64,000 nt of DNA, taken from contig NZ_CP015285.1 in assembly GCF_001639105.2 (NCBI RefSeq), positions 1,232,501-1,296,500 on the forward strand, in the 5' to 3' direction. Under the pieces are notes generated by a model. It did no database searches. It saw only the letters and a program-made list of their open reading frames with translations, and was not told where the DNA came from. Shown here one piece after another: positions 9,615 to 18,451 of this stretch. The position numbers were made by a program, and so were the translations under genes. Numbering within the stretch: position 1 is the first letter of the stretch; each line of letters opens with the position of its first letter. Origin of the DNA: Azospirillum humicireducens. Its GTDB lineage: Bacteria > Pseudomonadota > Alphaproteobacteria > Azospirillales > Azospirillaceae.

Positions 9615-10150
9615 GCGGGGGTTCCCTTCACGAACATCGGCAGACCGGCGACGGTCAGCACGACGCGCGGCGCCACGGCCGCAATGGATTGGTGCAGGCG
9701 GCCGGCATGGTCACGGAAGCGGCGCGCCAGCGCATTGTCGGGGACGATGCCGAGCCCGACCTCGTTGGAGACCAGGACCACCCGGCCCGGCAGCGTCGGC
9801 AGAAGCTCCACCAGCGCCGCGGTCTCCGCCGCGATATCGGCCTCGGCCATCAACAGGTTGGTCAGCCACAGGGTCAGGCAATCGACCAGCACGCCGGTGC
9901 CGGCGGCGGCGTGGCTGCGGAGCGCGCCGGTCAGGTCGCGCGGCTCCTCCACCGTGGTCCAGTCGGGGCCGCGGTCGTCGCGATGCTTTGCCACCCGCTC
10001 CGCCATCTCCGCGTCCCACACTTGCGAGGTGGCGATGTAGACGCGCGGACCGCCCAATGCAGTCACCAGCCCCTCGGCATAGCGGCTCTTGCCGGAGCGG
10101 GCGCCACCGAGAACCAGGGTCAGGTCCGCACTCATTTCCCCGGCTGTCAT
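9611..10150 (-). CDS. cobU: Adenosylcobinamide kinase / adenosylcobinamide-phosphate guanylyltransferase
   Basis: This bifunctional enzyme (CobU/CobP) phosphorylates adenosylcobinamide and then transfers GMP to it, in nucleotide-loop assembly of B12. It shows the P-loop 'LVLGGARSGKSRYAEGL', 'HRDDRGPDWTTVEEP', 'VDCLTLWLTNLL' and 'VSNEVGLGIVPDNALARRFRD', all CobU signatures. I use the ATG at 10150, which overlaps the upstream cupin stop (ATGA) and gives 179 aa. An ATG at 10135 (174 aa) is also possible. It is coupled to cobO downstream by another ATGA overlap. Confidence 0.94.
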   Translation of the reverse strand: MTAGEMSADLTLVLGGARSGKSRYAEGLVTALGGPRVYIATSQVWDAEMAERVAKHRDDRGPDWTTVEEPRDLTGALRSHAAAGTGVLVDCLTLWLTNLLMAEADIAAETAALVELLPTLPGRVVLVSNEVGLGIVPDNALARRFRDHAGRLHQSIAAVAPRVVLTVAGLPMFVKGTPA

Positions 10151-10608
10151 TCCCAGGGCGTCCCGTCGCGGTGGCGATAGGCGCCGTCGCGCCACACCAT
10201 GTCCTCGTCGGAATAGCTGGCCTCGTCGCCGTCGCTGCGGTCGCCGACCTCCAGGTAGCTGGCCGGCCGGCTGCTGCGGTTGATCAGGTGGTGGCCGTCG
10301 GCGACGCCATGGGGAAATCCGGCGCACATGCCGGCGGTCAGCAAGGTCTCGCCCGCATCGGTGACCAGGGTCAGTTCGCCGTCCACCACATAGACGAATT
10401 CGTCCTGGCGGCTGTGCCAGTGGCGCAGGGCGGAGGAGGCACCGGGAGCCAGCCGGGTCAAATTGACGCCGAAATTGGTCAGCCCCAGCGGATCGCCCAG
10501 TGCAACCCGGTGCCGCCCGGCCACCTGCGCCCGGAAGGGCTGCGGATAGTCGGTGGCGCCGGTTTGGGCGGTCAGGGCGGTTGGATCAATGACCGGCGGT
10601 TTCGGCAC
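10147..10608 (-). CDS. Cupin-domain protein
   Basis: A single-domain cupin of 153 aa. Motif 1 is 'RHWHSRQDEFVYVVDGE' (two His and one Glu as metal ligands) and motif 2 is 'AGFPHGVADGHHLIN' (His). It ends with the acidic 'DGDEASYSDEDMVWRDGAY', common in small bacterial cupins. I place the start at a GTG (10608) because GGAG lies 7 nt upstream; a longer frame would begin at a TTG (10650). It overlaps cobU by 4 bp, so it is probably co-transcribed with the cob genes. Whether it has a role in corrinoid metabolism is unknown. Confidence 0.8.
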   Translation of the reverse strand: MPKPPVIDPTALTAQTGATDYPQPFRAQVAGRHRVALGDPLGLTNFGVNLTRLAPGASSALRHWHSRQDEFVYVVDGELTLVTDAGETLLTAGMCAGFPHGVADGHHLINRSSRPASYLEVGDRSDGDEASYSDEDMVWRDGAYRHRDGTPWE

Positions 10609-10790
10609 GGGCGGTCTCCGGATTGGCGTTGCGGGGTTGGACTGTCGCAAACCGAACCGGCGCCGTCAAACCGTGCAAGTCCCCTGACAACAGATGGGGG
10701 GTGCGGATCAGGGTTGAGGGGGCCGCGGCTGGACAGGCACCCTCCGGCCCGCCATGCTTGTTGCAACGCAAAATCAGGAACCGCGATCCG

Positions 10791-11597
10791 ATGTCCAACC
10801 TGGAAATCATCAGCCGCCGTCCCGCCGGTACGCCGAAAGCGCCGCCGCTCCTGTTCGTCCATGGTGCCTTCAGCGGCGCCTGGATCTGGGATGCCAAGTT
10901 CCTGCCCTGGTTCGCCTCGCGCGGGTGGGAAGCGCATGCCGTCTCGCTCCGCGGCCATGGCAACAGCGAGGGGCGCGACCGGTTGCATGAGTTCGGCATC
11001 GCCGATTATGTGGATGACGTCCTGCAGGCGGCGGACGGCCTGTCGGCGCCGCCGGTGCTGATCGGTCATTCCATGGGCGGCATGGTGGTGCAGCGCGCGC
11101 TGTCCAAGCGCCGCTTTGCCGGCGGCGTGCTGATGGCGTCGGCCCCGCCCTACGGTCTGTGGTCCTCCACGATGGGGCTGGCCTGGAGGTCGCCTTATGT
11201 GTTCCAGCAGATGGCGATGCTGACGACCTTCGGCGAGAAGGCCATCGACCCGGACGCGATCCGTCGCGCCATGTTCTCCGACAAGATGCCGCGCGATGAG
11301 GCCGCGAGATACGAGGCGTTTCTGCAGGAGGAATCGCGCCGGGTGCTGCTGGACATCGGCGGCTGGATCCCCTTCCCCGTGCTGCCGCCGCGCGACATGC
11401 CTGTGATGGTGATGGGCGCGGAGGAGGATCTGCTTTTCCCGCGCGCGGAAGTGATCGCCACCGCGATGGCGCTGAACACCCAGCCGGTCTTCATGCCGGG
11501 GATGGGGCACGCGATGATGCTGGAACAGGACTGGCAGGCGGTCGCCGAGCGGGTCGAGCAGTGGGTCTCGGCGGAGGCGATGGCGCAGGTGGGGTGA
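10791..11597 (+). CDS. Alpha/beta hydrolase
   Basis: A 268-aa soluble alpha/beta-hydrolase fold protein. It has 'PLLFVHGAFSGAWIWD' (oxyanion HG motif), 'VSLRGHGNSEG', the nucleophile elbow 'IGHSMGGMVVQ' (Ser), 'MVMGAEEDLLFP' (likely acid) and 'MPGMGHAMMLE' (His). The catalytic triad is thus complete. The start at 10791 has AGGAA upstream; the longer frame to 10623 shows no similarity. It is monocistronic and divergent from the cupin/cob run. The substrate cannot be told from the sequence. Confidence 0.85.
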   Translation: MSNLEIISRRPAGTPKAPPLLFVHGAFSGAWIWDAKFLPWFASRGWEAHAVSLRGHGNSEGRDRLHEFGIADYVDDVLQAADGLSAPPVLIGHSMGGMVVQRALSKRRFAGGVLMASAPPYGLWSSTMGLAWRSPYVFQQMAMLTTFGEKAIDPDAIRRAMFSDKMPRDEAARYEAFLQEESRRVLLDIGGWIPFPVLPPRDMPVMVMGAEEDLLFPRAEVIATAMALNTQPVFMPGMGHAMMLEQDWQAVAERVEQWVSAEAMAQVG

Positions 11598-11624
11598 GGG
11601 GAGCATGTGCCCCCCTCGCTCCCG

Positions 11625-11813
11625 TCACGCCGTCGTCGGATTCGGCATGCCCGGCATCGGCTCGTCGGCCGGCGGCGGGATTTCCGGCAGGACATCGGGA
11701 TTGTCGGGCACCGGATAGGGGTCCGGCGTCGTCGGCCGGCCGGGCTGCGGCGGGTTCGGGTTGGAGGGCGGCGGACTCTCGCCGGGGGTGGACGGCTTCT
11801 GCGGATCGCTCAT
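11625..11813 (-). CDS. Proline-rich small protein (62 aa)
   Basis: The 62-residue product is almost entirely Pro, Asn, Asp, Gly and Ser. It starts MSDPQKPSTPGESPPPSNPN and ends 'EPMPGMPNPTTA', so it should be disordered. It is accepted as a gene because a near-consensus AGGAGGT lies 6-7 nt before the ATG. It sits just downstream of the entericidin-like gene on the same strand. I do not recognise a function. There is no signal peptide or membrane segment. Confidence 0.6.
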   Translation of the reverse strand: MSDPQKPSTPGESPPPSNPNPPQPGRPTTPDPYPVPDNPDVLPEIPPPADEPMPGMPNPTTA

Positions 11814-11853
11814 GCGGAACCTCCTGGGTCAGGGATCGCTGTGGGGCAACGCC

Positions 11854-12039
11854 TCAATCGACTGTCCGTTCAATCGCCCGGCCGCCGGCCTGCACGTCCT
11901 GCCCGGCGCCCTCCACCGTGTTGCAGCCGGTCAGCAGGGCCGTCAGCGCCATCAGGAAGGTCAGGATCACCAGTTCACGCGCAGGGAACGGGATGGCGCG
12001 GGCAGTGGCGCGCTGCCGGCGGTTCTTGGCGTGGTGCAT
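11854..12039 (-). CDS. Entericidin A/B-family lipoprotein
   Basis: A 61-aa peptide with a hydrophobic segment and lipobox in 'LMALTALLTGCNTVEGAGQD', followed by 'VQAGGRAIERTVD'. The 'TGCNTVEGAGxDvxaaGxAI' pattern is the entericidin signature. The family consists of small membrane lipoproteins with stress or antidote-like roles in enterobacteria. The N-terminus is unusually long and basic before the hydrophobic segment (MHHAKNRRQRATARAIPFPA). The start is supported by GGAGAG upstream of the ATG. The adjacent proline-rich gene may be co-transcribed. Confidence 0.85.
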   Translation of the reverse strand: MHHAKNRRQRATARAIPFPARELVILTFLMALTALLTGCNTVEGAGQDVQAGGRAIERTVD

Positions 12040-12312
12040 GGCGTCTCTCCGGTGTGAGGGGGGCTGAGTGGCTGTCCGGGCGTCGTTCGTCTCTGTTTCT
12101 GACAACGGAGCGGCGGCGGCTTGGTTCCGCTGGCGCCCCTCCCGCCATGCAGGGAATGCAACGGTCCTTTCGATGCGTCCGAAAGCCTTGACGCGGTACG
12201 CCCACCGGGCAAGATGACCAGCTTTTGCGCAGCCTGCCCGCTTTCCAGCCAGCCAGTACGGTCCGGCGGCGCGGCCAAGGCCGCATCCCCCAAGTCCGAT
12301 ACAGGTCCCGTC

Positions 12313-13671
12313 ATGAGCACCGCCACCCTGCCCACGCCCGAGCCGTTGCGCGCGCGCCTCGCCGCCCACATCGGCGAGCTGCTGCGGCTGGCGGCGCCGG
12401 TGATCGTCTCCCGCGCCGGGCTGATGGTGATGATGGCGGTCGACACGGCGATCGTCGGCCGCTACTCGGCGCAGGAACTGGCCTATTACGGGCTGGCCCA
12501 TCTGCCGGGCAACATCATGGTCGGCACCGGCGTCGGCCTGTTGATGGGCACGGTCATGATCACCGCCCACGCCTTCGGCGCCGGCAACGATGCCGAGTGC
12601 GGGCGGGCGTGGCGTCGGTCCGTTCCCTATGCGCTGCTGCTGGGGGTGCTGTTCGCGCTGGTCTCGCTGCTGGGCGATCCGCTGTTCCAGGCGGGCGGCC
12701 AGACGCCGGACATGGCGGCGGGCGGCGCCCATGTGCTGGCGGTGCTTGGCCTCGGCGCACCCGGCATGATGCTGTACATCACCACCGGCTTCTTCCTGGA
12801 GGGCGTCAAGCGGCCGCTGCCAGGCATGGTCGCGATGGTGATCGGCAACATCGTGAACGCCGCACTCGCCTGGGCGCTCGTCTGGGGCCATGTCGGGCTG
12901 GAGCCGCTGGGCGCCGTCGGCTCGGCCTGGGCCACAACCATCGTGCGCTGGGGCATGGGACTGGGGCTGGTCGCCTATGTCTGGTGGATGCGCGACCATC
13001 ACCGCTGGCAGGTCCGCCTGCCGGTGGCCGACTGGTGGAGCGGCGCCGCCCGCCAGCGCCATCTCGGCTATGCCGCCGGTCTCAGCATCGGGGTGGAGAG
13101 CGGCGCCTTCGGCGGTCTCGGCCTGTTCGCCGGGATGATCTCCCCGCTGGCGCTGGGCGCCTATACGGTGGGCCTGAACCTGACCGCCCTGCCCTTCATG
13201 GCGGCGGTCGGGCTGGCGTCGGCGACGGCGGTGCGGGTGGGCGTCGCCTACGGCCGCGGCGACCGCAGCGACATGGCGCTGGCCGGCTGGACCGGGCTTG
13301 GCGTCACCAGCGCCATCCTGGCCGGCGTCGGCATCCTCTACCGCAGCATGCCCGAGGCCCTGGGCGCCATCTACACCAACGACCCCGAGCTGCTGGAGGC
13401 GGTGGTGCCGCTGATCGCCTTCGCCGCCTGGATCCTGATTGCCGACGGTGGCCAGACGGTGATGGCGAACGCGCTGCGCGGCCGGCACGACGCCTGGGTC
13501 CCGACCGCGCTGCATTTCTTCTCCTACGCGGTGGTGATGATTCCGGTATCGGCCTTCCTCGTTTTCGGTCTCGGCCACGGCGCCCATGGGCTGTTCGAGG
13601 GAATCCTGATCGCCAGCCTGGTTTCGGTGACGATCCTGTCGGTGCGATTCGCGCTTCTCAGCCGGCGCTGA
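12313..13671 (+). CDS. MATE family efflux transporter
   Basis: A 452-aa inner-membrane protein with about 12 hydrophobic segments in two similar halves. The first half has 'LRLAAPVIVSRAGLMVMMAV' followed by 'DTAIVGRYSAQELAYYGLA'. The second half has 'GLSIGVESGAFGGLGLFAG' and 'ALGAYTVGLNLTALPFMAAV'. This layout is that of the MATE (NorM/DinF) drug or metabolite:cation antiporters. The start is the ATG at 12313; an upstream in-frame extension to 12121 is not hydrophobic and is unlikely to be coding. The gene is monocistronic. The substrate is unknown. Confidence 0.92.
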   Translation: MSTATLPTPEPLRARLAAHIGELLRLAAPVIVSRAGLMVMMAVDTAIVGRYSAQELAYYGLAHLPGNIMVGTGVGLLMGTVMITAHAFGAGNDAECGRAWRRSVPYALLLGVLFALVSLLGDPLFQAGGQTPDMAAGGAHVLAVLGLGAPGMMLYITTGFFLEGVKRPLPGMVAMVIGNIVNAALAWALVWGHVGLEPLGAVGSAWATTIVRWGMGLGLVAYVWWMRDHHRWQVRLPVADWWSGAARQRHLGYAAGLSIGVESGAFGGLGLFAGMISPLALGAYTVGLNLTALPFMAAVGLASATAVRVGVAYGRGDRSDMALAGWTGLGVTSAILAGVGILYRSMPEALGAIYTNDPELLEAVVPLIAFAAWILIADGGQTVMANALRGRHDAWVPTALHFFSYAVVMIPVSAFLVFGLGHGAHGLFEGILIASLVSVTILSVRFALLSRR

Positions 13672-13694
13672 GCAGGCCATTCGGCCCCGAATCA

Positions 13695-13723
13695 TTGTGT
13701 GCAATTGCGAGAGTTGCTATATT
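13695..13723 (+). promoter_or_regulatory. Probable gyrA promoter
   Basis: TTGTGT (13695-13700) is separated by exactly 17 nt from TATATT (13718-13723). The element lies about 75 bp upstream of the gyrA start in an AT-richer gap after the MATE gene. This fits a housekeeping sigma-70 type promoter. Confidence 0.6.
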
Positions 13724-13799
13724 TCCTGGGCAAAACCTTCGGCCCGCAAGGCCAGTGACTGCCGCGGATTCCTAAAGCGGCGGCGCATTCGAAGAATGA

Positions 13800-16580
13800 G
13801 TGTCCTGCTTGAGCAATACGCCCCTTCCTCCCGCCTCCGACATCGCGCCGATCAACATCGAAGACGAGATGCGGAAATCGTATCTCGACTACGCGATGAG
13901 CGTGATCGTGAGCCGCGCCCTGCCCGACGTCCGCGACGGGCTGAAGCCGGTGCACCGGCGCATCCTCTACGCGATGAAGGAGGGCGGGTACGACTCGACC
14001 AAGCCCTACAAGAAGTCGGCGCGCATCGTCGGCGACGTGATGGGTAAATACCACCCGCACGGCGACAGCGCGATCTACGACGCCATGGTCCGCATGGCGC
14101 AGGACTTCTCGATGCGCCTGCCGCTGATCGACGGCCAGGGCAATTTCGGCTCGATGGACGGCGACCCACCGGCGGCGATGCGCTACACCGAGGCGCGGCT
14201 TGCCAAGGCGGCGGAAGCGCTGCTGGACGACATCGACAAGGACACCATCGATTTCCAGGCCAGCTACGACGATTCGGGCCGCGAGCCCACCGTCGTCCCG
14301 GCCCGCTTCCCGAACCTGCTGGTGAACGGCGCCGGCGGCATCGCCGTCGGCATGGCGACCAACATCCCGACCCACAATCTGGGCGAGGTGATCGACGCCT
14401 GCTGCGCCTACATCGACAATCCCGACATCACGCTCGAAGAGCTGATGGAGCATGTGCCCGGACCCGATTTCCCGACGGGCGGCCTGATCCTCGGCCGGTC
14501 GGGCAGCCGGGCGGCGCTGCAGACCGGGCGCGGTTCGATCATCCTGCGGGCCAAGACCCATTTCGAGGAGGTGCGCAAGGACCGCACCGCCATCGTCGCG
14601 ACCGAGATCCCCTATCAGGTCAACAAGGCCAAGCTGATGGAACGCATCGGCGAGGTCGTGAACGACAAGATCATCGAGGGCATCTCGGACCTGCGCGACG
14701 AGTCCGACCGCGACGGCGTGCGCGTGGTGATCGAACTGAAGCGCGACGCGGTCCCCGACGTGGTGCTGGCCCAGCTGTTCCGCCACACCCAGCTCCAGAC
14801 CTCCTTCGGCGTCAACATGCTGGCGTTGAACGGCGGCCGTCCGGAGCTGATGCATCTCCAGCAGATCATCGCCGCCTTCATCCGCTTCCGCGAGCAGGTC
14901 ATCACCCGCCGGACCGAGTTCCTGCTGGGCAAGGCGCGCGAGCGGGCGCACACCTTGGTCGGCCTGGCGGTCGCCGTCGCCAACCTCGATGCGATGATCG
15001 AGCTGATCCGCAGCGCCCCCGATCCGGTCTGGGCGCGCGAGGAGATGATGAACCGCGAATGGCCGGTTCATGACGTCGGCCCGCTGATCGAACTGATCGA
15101 CGAGCCCGGCCGCGGCGTCAGCGAACAGGGCACCTACCGCCTGTCGGAAGTCCAGGCCCGCGCGATCCTCGACCTGCGCCTGCACCGCCTGACCGGGCTG
15201 GAGCGCGACAAGATCGGCGCCGAGCTGACCGACGTCACCGACCAGATCGCCGATTTCCTGGCCACGCTCGCCAACCGGCCGAAGCTGATGGGCATCCTGC
15301 GCGACGAGCTGGTCGAGATGAAGGAGCGGTTCGGCACCCCGCGACGCACCGAAATCCAGGATCTGGAGTTCGAGGCCGACATCGAGGACCTGATCCAGCG
15401 CGAGGACATGGTCGTCACCGTCAGCCAGTCCGGTTATGTGAAGCGGGTGCCGCTGTCGACCTACCGGGCGCAGAAGCGCGGCGGCAAGGGCCGCGCCGGC
15501 ATGTCGATGAAGGCGGAGGATGCGGTCAGCGACCTGTTCGTCGCCAACACCCACACGCCGCTGCTGCTCTTCTCCAACCGCGGCATGGTCTACAAGCTGA
15601 AGGTCTACCGCCTGCCGCTGGGCAACCCGCAGGCGCGCGGCAAGGCCTTCGTCAACCTGTTGCCGCTGATTGACGGGGAGACCATCACCACCGTCCTGCC
15701 ACTGCCGGAGGACGAGGCCGCCTGGGCCGATCTGCACGTCGTCTTCGCCACGTCGAAGGGCAACGTGCGCCGCAACCGCATGTCGGACTTCGCCAACATC
15801 CGCTCCAACGGCCTGATCGCCATGAAGCTGGAAGAGGAGGGCGAGCGGCTGATCGGCGTCCACACCTGCTCGGAGACCGACGACGTCCTGCTGGCGACCC
15901 GCGGCGGCAAGTGCATCCGCTTCCCGGTCGACGATGTGCGCGTCTTCGCCGGCCGCACCTCCACCGGTGTCCGCGGCATCAAGCTGGCCGATGGGGACGA
16001 GGTGGTGTCGCTGTCGATCCTGGCCCATGTCGATGCCACGCCCGAGGAACGCGCCGCCTTCTTCAAGATGAAGCGCGACGAAGGGCTGGAGATGGAGGGC
16101 GAGGCCGCTCCGGAAGCCGATGATGTGCCGGCGGACAGCGTCACCCTGACGCAGGAACGCTACGAAGAACTGAAACAGAAGGAACAGTATATTCTGACCG
16201 TCTCCGACCGCGGCTATGGCAAGCGCAGCTCGTCCTACGAGTACCGCATCGCCGGTCGCGGGGGCCAGGGCATCTGGAACATGGAGATGGGTGAGCGCAA
16301 CGGGTCCATCGTCGCGGCCTTCCCGGTCGAATCGAATCATCAGGTGATGATGGTGACCAACGGCGGCCAGGTGATCCGCATGCCCCTGCACGATGTGCGG
16401 GTGGCGGGCCGGAAGACGCTGGGCGTGACGCTGTTCCGCGTCGGTGCGGAAGAGCGTGTGGTCTCCGTCGCGACCATCGCCGAGGAAGACGGTGACAATG
16501 GCGTTGAGACCGGCGGCGAGGCCAACGGTTCGGACGGTTCCGTCGGCGATGCCGGCAGCGCCGCCACGCCGAACGAATAA
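13800..16580 (+). CDS. gyrA: DNA gyrase subunit A
   Basis: GyrA is the breaking-rejoining subunit of DNA gyrase, working as A2B2 to supercoil DNA. The 926-residue product carries the catalytic tyrosine Y129 in '[12 protein letters not shown]'. The quinolone-determining region '[17 protein letters not shown]' has S90 and D94, equivalent to E. coli S83 and D87, so it looks quinolone-sensitive. The C-terminal beta-pinwheel has the GyrA box 'QKRGGKGR', needed for negative supercoiling. The end is a Gly/Ala/Glu-rich tail. The start is a GTG at 13800; a TTG at 13809 is an alternative. It lies 23 bp upstream of coaD. Confidence 0.97.
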   Translation: MSCLSNTPLPPASDIAPINIEDEMRKSYLDYAMSVIVSRALPDVRDGLKPVHRRILYAMKEGGYDSTKPYKKSARIVGDVMGKYHPHGDSAIYDAMVRMAQDFSMRLPLIDGQGNFGSMDGDPPAAMRYTEARLAKAAEALLDDIDKDTIDFQASYDDSGREPTVVPARFPNLLVNGAGGIAVGMATNIPTHNLGEVIDACCAYIDNPDITLEELMEHVPGPDFPTGGLILGRSGSRAALQTGRGSIILRAKTHFEEVRKDRTAIVATEIPYQVNKAKLMERIGEVVNDKIIEGISDLRDESDRDGVRVVIELKRDAVPDVVLAQLFRHTQLQTSFGVNMLALNGGRPELMHLQQIIAAFIRFREQVITRRTEFLLGKARERAHTLVGLAVAVANLDAMIELIRSAPDPVWAREEMMNREWPVHDVGPLIELIDEPGRGVSEQGTYRLSEVQARAILDLRLHRLTGLERDKIGAELTDVTDQIADFLATLANRPKLMGILRDELVEMKERFGTPRRTEIQDLEFEADIEDLIQREDMVVTVSQSGYVKRVPLSTYRAQKRGGKGRAGMSMKAEDAVSDLFVANTHTPLLLFSNRGMVYKLKVYRLPLGNPQARGKAFVNLLPLIDGETITTVLPLPEDEAAWADLHVVFATSKGNVRRNRMSDFANIRSNGLIAMKLEEEGERLIGVHTCSETDDVLLATRGGKCIRFPVDDVRVFAGRTSTGVRGIKLADGDEVVSLSILAHVDATPEERAAFFKMKRDEGLEMEGEAAPEADDVPADSVTLTQERYEELKQKEQYILTVSDRGYGKRSSSYEYRIAGRGGQGIWNMEMGERNGSIVAAFPVESNHQVMMVTNGGQVIRMPLHDVRVAGRKTLGVTLFRVGAEERVVSVATIAEEDGDNGVETGGEANGSDGSVGDAGSAATPNE

Positions 16581-16603
16581 CGGACGGGCCTAAAGGGGAA
16601 CCC

Positions 16604-17167
16604 ATGGCGACCAGCCAGACCGAGACCAGCAAGGGTCGTCGAATCGGTGTCTATCCCGGCACCTTCGATCCGATCACCAACGGTCACATGGACATCATCC
16701 AGCGTGCCGCCCGTCAGGTTGACCACCTGATCATCGGCGTCGCCCGGAATGCCGGCAAAGGGCCGCTCTACTCCACGGACGAGCGGGTCGCCATGGTTCG
16801 CGAGGACGTGGCCGCGCTGAACGCCGGCGGGGCCAGCATCGAGGTGCGGGCGTTCGACAATCTGCTGATGCATTTCGCCATCGAGATGAACGCCAGCGTC
16901 ATCATCCGCGGTCTGCGCGCCGTCTCGGACTTCGAATACGAGTTTCAGATGGCGGGCATGAATGCGCGGTTGAACCCGAAGGTCGAGACGATCTTCCTGA
17001 TGTCCTCGGAAAAGCACCAGTTCATCTCCTCCCGTTTCGTGAAGGAGATCGGGCGCCTGGGCGGCGACATCCGCCACTTCGTCTCCGCCCGCGTCGCAGA
17101 ACGCCTGTCCGAGCGTTTTGCGTTCGAAGCCGGCAACGGCACGACTCCGACGACCAACCAGACTTGA
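16604..17167 (+). CDS. coaD: Phosphopantetheine adenylyltransferase
   Basis: CoaD joins 4'-phosphopantetheine and ATP to give dephospho-CoA, the penultimate step of coenzyme A synthesis. The 187-aa protein has the nucleotidyltransferase motif 'GVYPGTFDPITNGHMDII', then 'IIRGLRAVSDFEYEFQMAGM' and 'SSEKHQFISSRFVKEI', the ISSR motif near the C-terminus. The tail after 'RLSERF' is about 20 residues longer than in many CoaD proteins and is low in complexity. AAGGGG precedes the ATG. It probably shares a transcript with gyrA (23-bp gap). Confidence 0.96.
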   Translation: MATSQTETSKGRRIGVYPGTFDPITNGHMDIIQRAARQVDHLIIGVARNAGKGPLYSTDERVAMVREDVAALNAGGASIEVRAFDNLLMHFAIEMNASVIIRGLRAVSDFEYEFQMAGMNARLNPKVETIFLMSSEKHQFISSRFVKEIGRLGGDIRHFVSARVAERLSERFAFEAGNGTTPTTNQT

Positions 17168-17189
17168 CCTTTCCGGTTCATGGGTCTGG

Positions 17190-17233
17190 CATGGGCTTGA
17201 AGAGAAAATCCTGCATTTTCCATCAAGCCCATG
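17190..17233. other. Long hairpin downstream of coaD
   Basis: CATGGGCTTGA (17190-17200) pairs perfectly with TCAAGCCCATG (17223-17233). An inner stem GAAAAT/ATTTTC continues the helix. It lies 22 bp after the coaD stop and abuts the tRNA-Lys promoter. No T-run follows, so it is not a standard terminator; it may end or protect the gyrA-coaD mRNA. Confidence 0.6.
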
Positions 17234-17234
17234 G

Positions 17235-17263
17235 TTGACCTTTGGAGCGCGTCTTTCTATGGT
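17235..17263 (+). promoter_or_regulatory. Promoter of tRNA-Lys
   Basis: TTGACC (17235-17240), 17-nt spacer, TATGGT (17258-17263). It stands 47 bp upstream of the tRNA-Lys 5' end. Both boxes are close to the sigma-70 consensus. Confidence 0.7.
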
Positions 17264-17309
17264 GCGCCCACTTCCGGCGGGGGCGCTGTTAGCAGCCTTC
17301 GCACTGGAT

Positions 17310-17385
17310 GATCCGGTAGCTCAGTCGGTAGAGCACGTGACTTTTAATCATGTGGCCGTGGGTTCGAATCCCACCCGGATCACCA
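17310..17385 (+). tRNA. tRNA-Lys (anticodon UUU)
   Basis: A 76-nt cloverleaf with CCA encoded. The acceptor stem is GATCCGG/CCGGATC with discriminator A. D-loop sequence TAGCTCAGTCGGTAGAGC, anticodon loop CTTTTAA (17341-17347) with anticodon TTT, and T-loop GGTTCGAATCC are all present. A terminator follows at 17414. Confidence 0.97.
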
Positions 17386-17413
17386 ACCGTTTCAAGGCTC
17401 TTGCCTTCCTTGA

Positions 17414-17437
17414 GGGGTCGCTTCGGCGGCCCCTTTT
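17414..17437 (+). terminator. Terminator of tRNA-Lys
   Basis: Stem GGGGTCGC (17414-17421), tetraloop TTCG, stem GCGGCCCC (17426-17433), then TTTT. It is a compact intrinsic terminator 28 bp after the tRNA. The following stretch 17438-17671 holds no gene that I can support. Confidence 0.85.
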
Positions 17438-17671
17438 GCATTCCAGGGAACATTCCGGGGCACAATGCGCAGCTGCCTGTGGGACGCCGCGCCGCAGCCA
17501 TCGGCGAAGGACCAGGGAGCCCTGTCGATGGGGTTCCTTGTGGCGGTGACACCGGACCGCTCCAAGCAGCTCCATGCGGGGCATGAGCGGCCGCACCTGG
17601 CGGCTCGGGTGAACGCCAGTCTCAACCCGCCAGACATGGACCAGGAATCGGGACTATGATCGCGTGAACGC

Positions 17672-17698
17672 AAAAAGCCCCGCCGAAGCGGGGCTTTT
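17672..17698 (-). terminator. Terminator of tRNA-Arg
   Basis: AAAAAGCCCCGC-CGAA-GCGGGGCTTTT forms a 7-bp GC stem with flanking A and T runs. On the minus strand it lies 26 bp past the 3' end of tRNA-Arg. Confidence 0.85.
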
Positions 17699-17724
17699 CC
17701 ATGTTCTGCACTCGCCTGCCGAGA

Positions 17725-17801
17725 TGGCGACCCCAGCTGGATTCGAACCAGCGACCTGCCGCTTAGAAGGCGGCTGCTCTATCCAACTGAGCTATGGGGC
17801 C
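17725..17801 (-). tRNA. tRNA-Arg (anticodon UCU)
   Basis: A 77-nt cloverleaf with CCA encoded. Acceptor GGCCCCA/TGGGGTC (one G-T pair), D-arm ATAGCTCAGTTGGATAGAGC, anticodon loop CTTCTAA with anticodon TCT, and T-loop GGTTCGAATCC. It reads AGA and AGG, rare codons in this GC-rich genome. Confidence 0.97.
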
Positions 17802-17832
17802 TTATCCCGGATCCCGGCTCTGGCGGCCGCCG

Positions 17833-18129
17833 TCAGAAGCGCGGGCGGTCGGTGCGGAAATTGTCGGCGTAGTTGCGCGGACGGACGCGGCGAACCGCCG
17901 CTTCCTGAACGGTGTAGTTCCAGCCCTCGCGCTCCGCGAACGCAATGGCCTCCTCCTTCGTTTCGAAGGACAGGCGCACCTGGTTCAGCGTGTCGCCGGA
18001 GCTGGTCCAGCCCATCAGCGGCTCCGGACGGCGCGGAGTCTCGATCTCGTAATCCAGCATCCAACGGTGAGTCTTCGCCCGGCCGGACTGCATGGCCGTC
18101 TTGCTCGGCTGATAGATCCGGACGTTCAT
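17833..18129 (-). CDS. NDUFS4-like complex I accessory subunit
   Basis: The 98-aa protein starts MNVRIYQPSKTAMQSGRAKT. It continues 'WMLDYEIETPRRPEPLMGWT', 'LSFETKEEAIAFAEREGWNY' and ends 'RPRNYADNFRTDRPRF'. The motifs 'MQSGra.t..W.l.......r..dplMGWt.s.d....v.l.F.tkEeAiafAe..G' and 'kp.sYa.Nf' define the ETC complex I NDUFS4 family, one of the supernumerary subunits shared by alphaproteobacteria and mitochondria. It should sit on the peripheral arm of NADH:quinone oxidoreductase. It is isolated from nuo genes, between tRNA-Pro and tRNA-Arg. Confidence 0.93.
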   Translation of the reverse strand: MNVRIYQPSKTAMQSGRAKTHRWMLDYEIETPRRPEPLMGWTSSGDTLNQVRLSFETKEEAIAFAEREGWNYTVQEAAVRRVRPRNYADNFRTDRPRF

Positions 18130-18201
18130 GGCTCGCTCGTCTCCCCCAATGCTGTTGCGTCCTGGCGCTTACGGCTTGGACGCGGTTTTGTCCCTCGGCG
18201 A

Positions 18202-18279
18202 TGGTCGGGGCGCCCGGATTCGAACCGGGGGCCTCCAGTACCCAAAACTGGCGCGCTGACCAGACTGCGCTACGCCCCG
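18202..18279 (-). tRNA. tRNA-Pro (anticodon UGG)
   Basis: A 78-nt cloverleaf with CCA encoded. Acceptor CGGGGCG/CGCCCCG, D-arm TAGCGCAGTCTGGTCAGCGC, anticodon loop TTTTGGG with anticodon TGG, and T-loop GGTTCGAATCC. The C at position 1 and the D-arm form are typical of bacterial tRNA-Pro. Confidence 0.97.
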
Positions 18280-18451
18280 TCGCCGCGATGTGAGATACAC
18301 GAACGCCACGCCCACGGCAAGCGAAGGGCGCACCGCTTTCGCGCTCTTTCTCCATTCCGCCTGCAACATCGGGCTTCCGGTGCGGCGTTCGGTCGCTGAA
18401 CATCATCCCCTCAGCAGATTTCCCCCTTCAACAGATTCTTGGACCCGTTCG

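Noticed and set aside
10609-10790. Possible cobalamin riboswitch upstream of the cupin-cobU-cobO-cobQ run
   Set aside because: None of the conserved B12-box sequences was found on the minus strand of this gap, and the gap is short.
12121-12312. N-terminal extension of the MATE gene
   Set aside because: The 64 extra codons are Cys/Pro-rich, not hydrophobic, and the MATE fold begins normally at the ATG 12313.
17438-17671. Short frames between the tRNA-Lys terminator and the tRNA-Arg terminator
   Set aside because: Frames on both strands lack ribosome sites and recognisable content; one reads through the tRNA itself.
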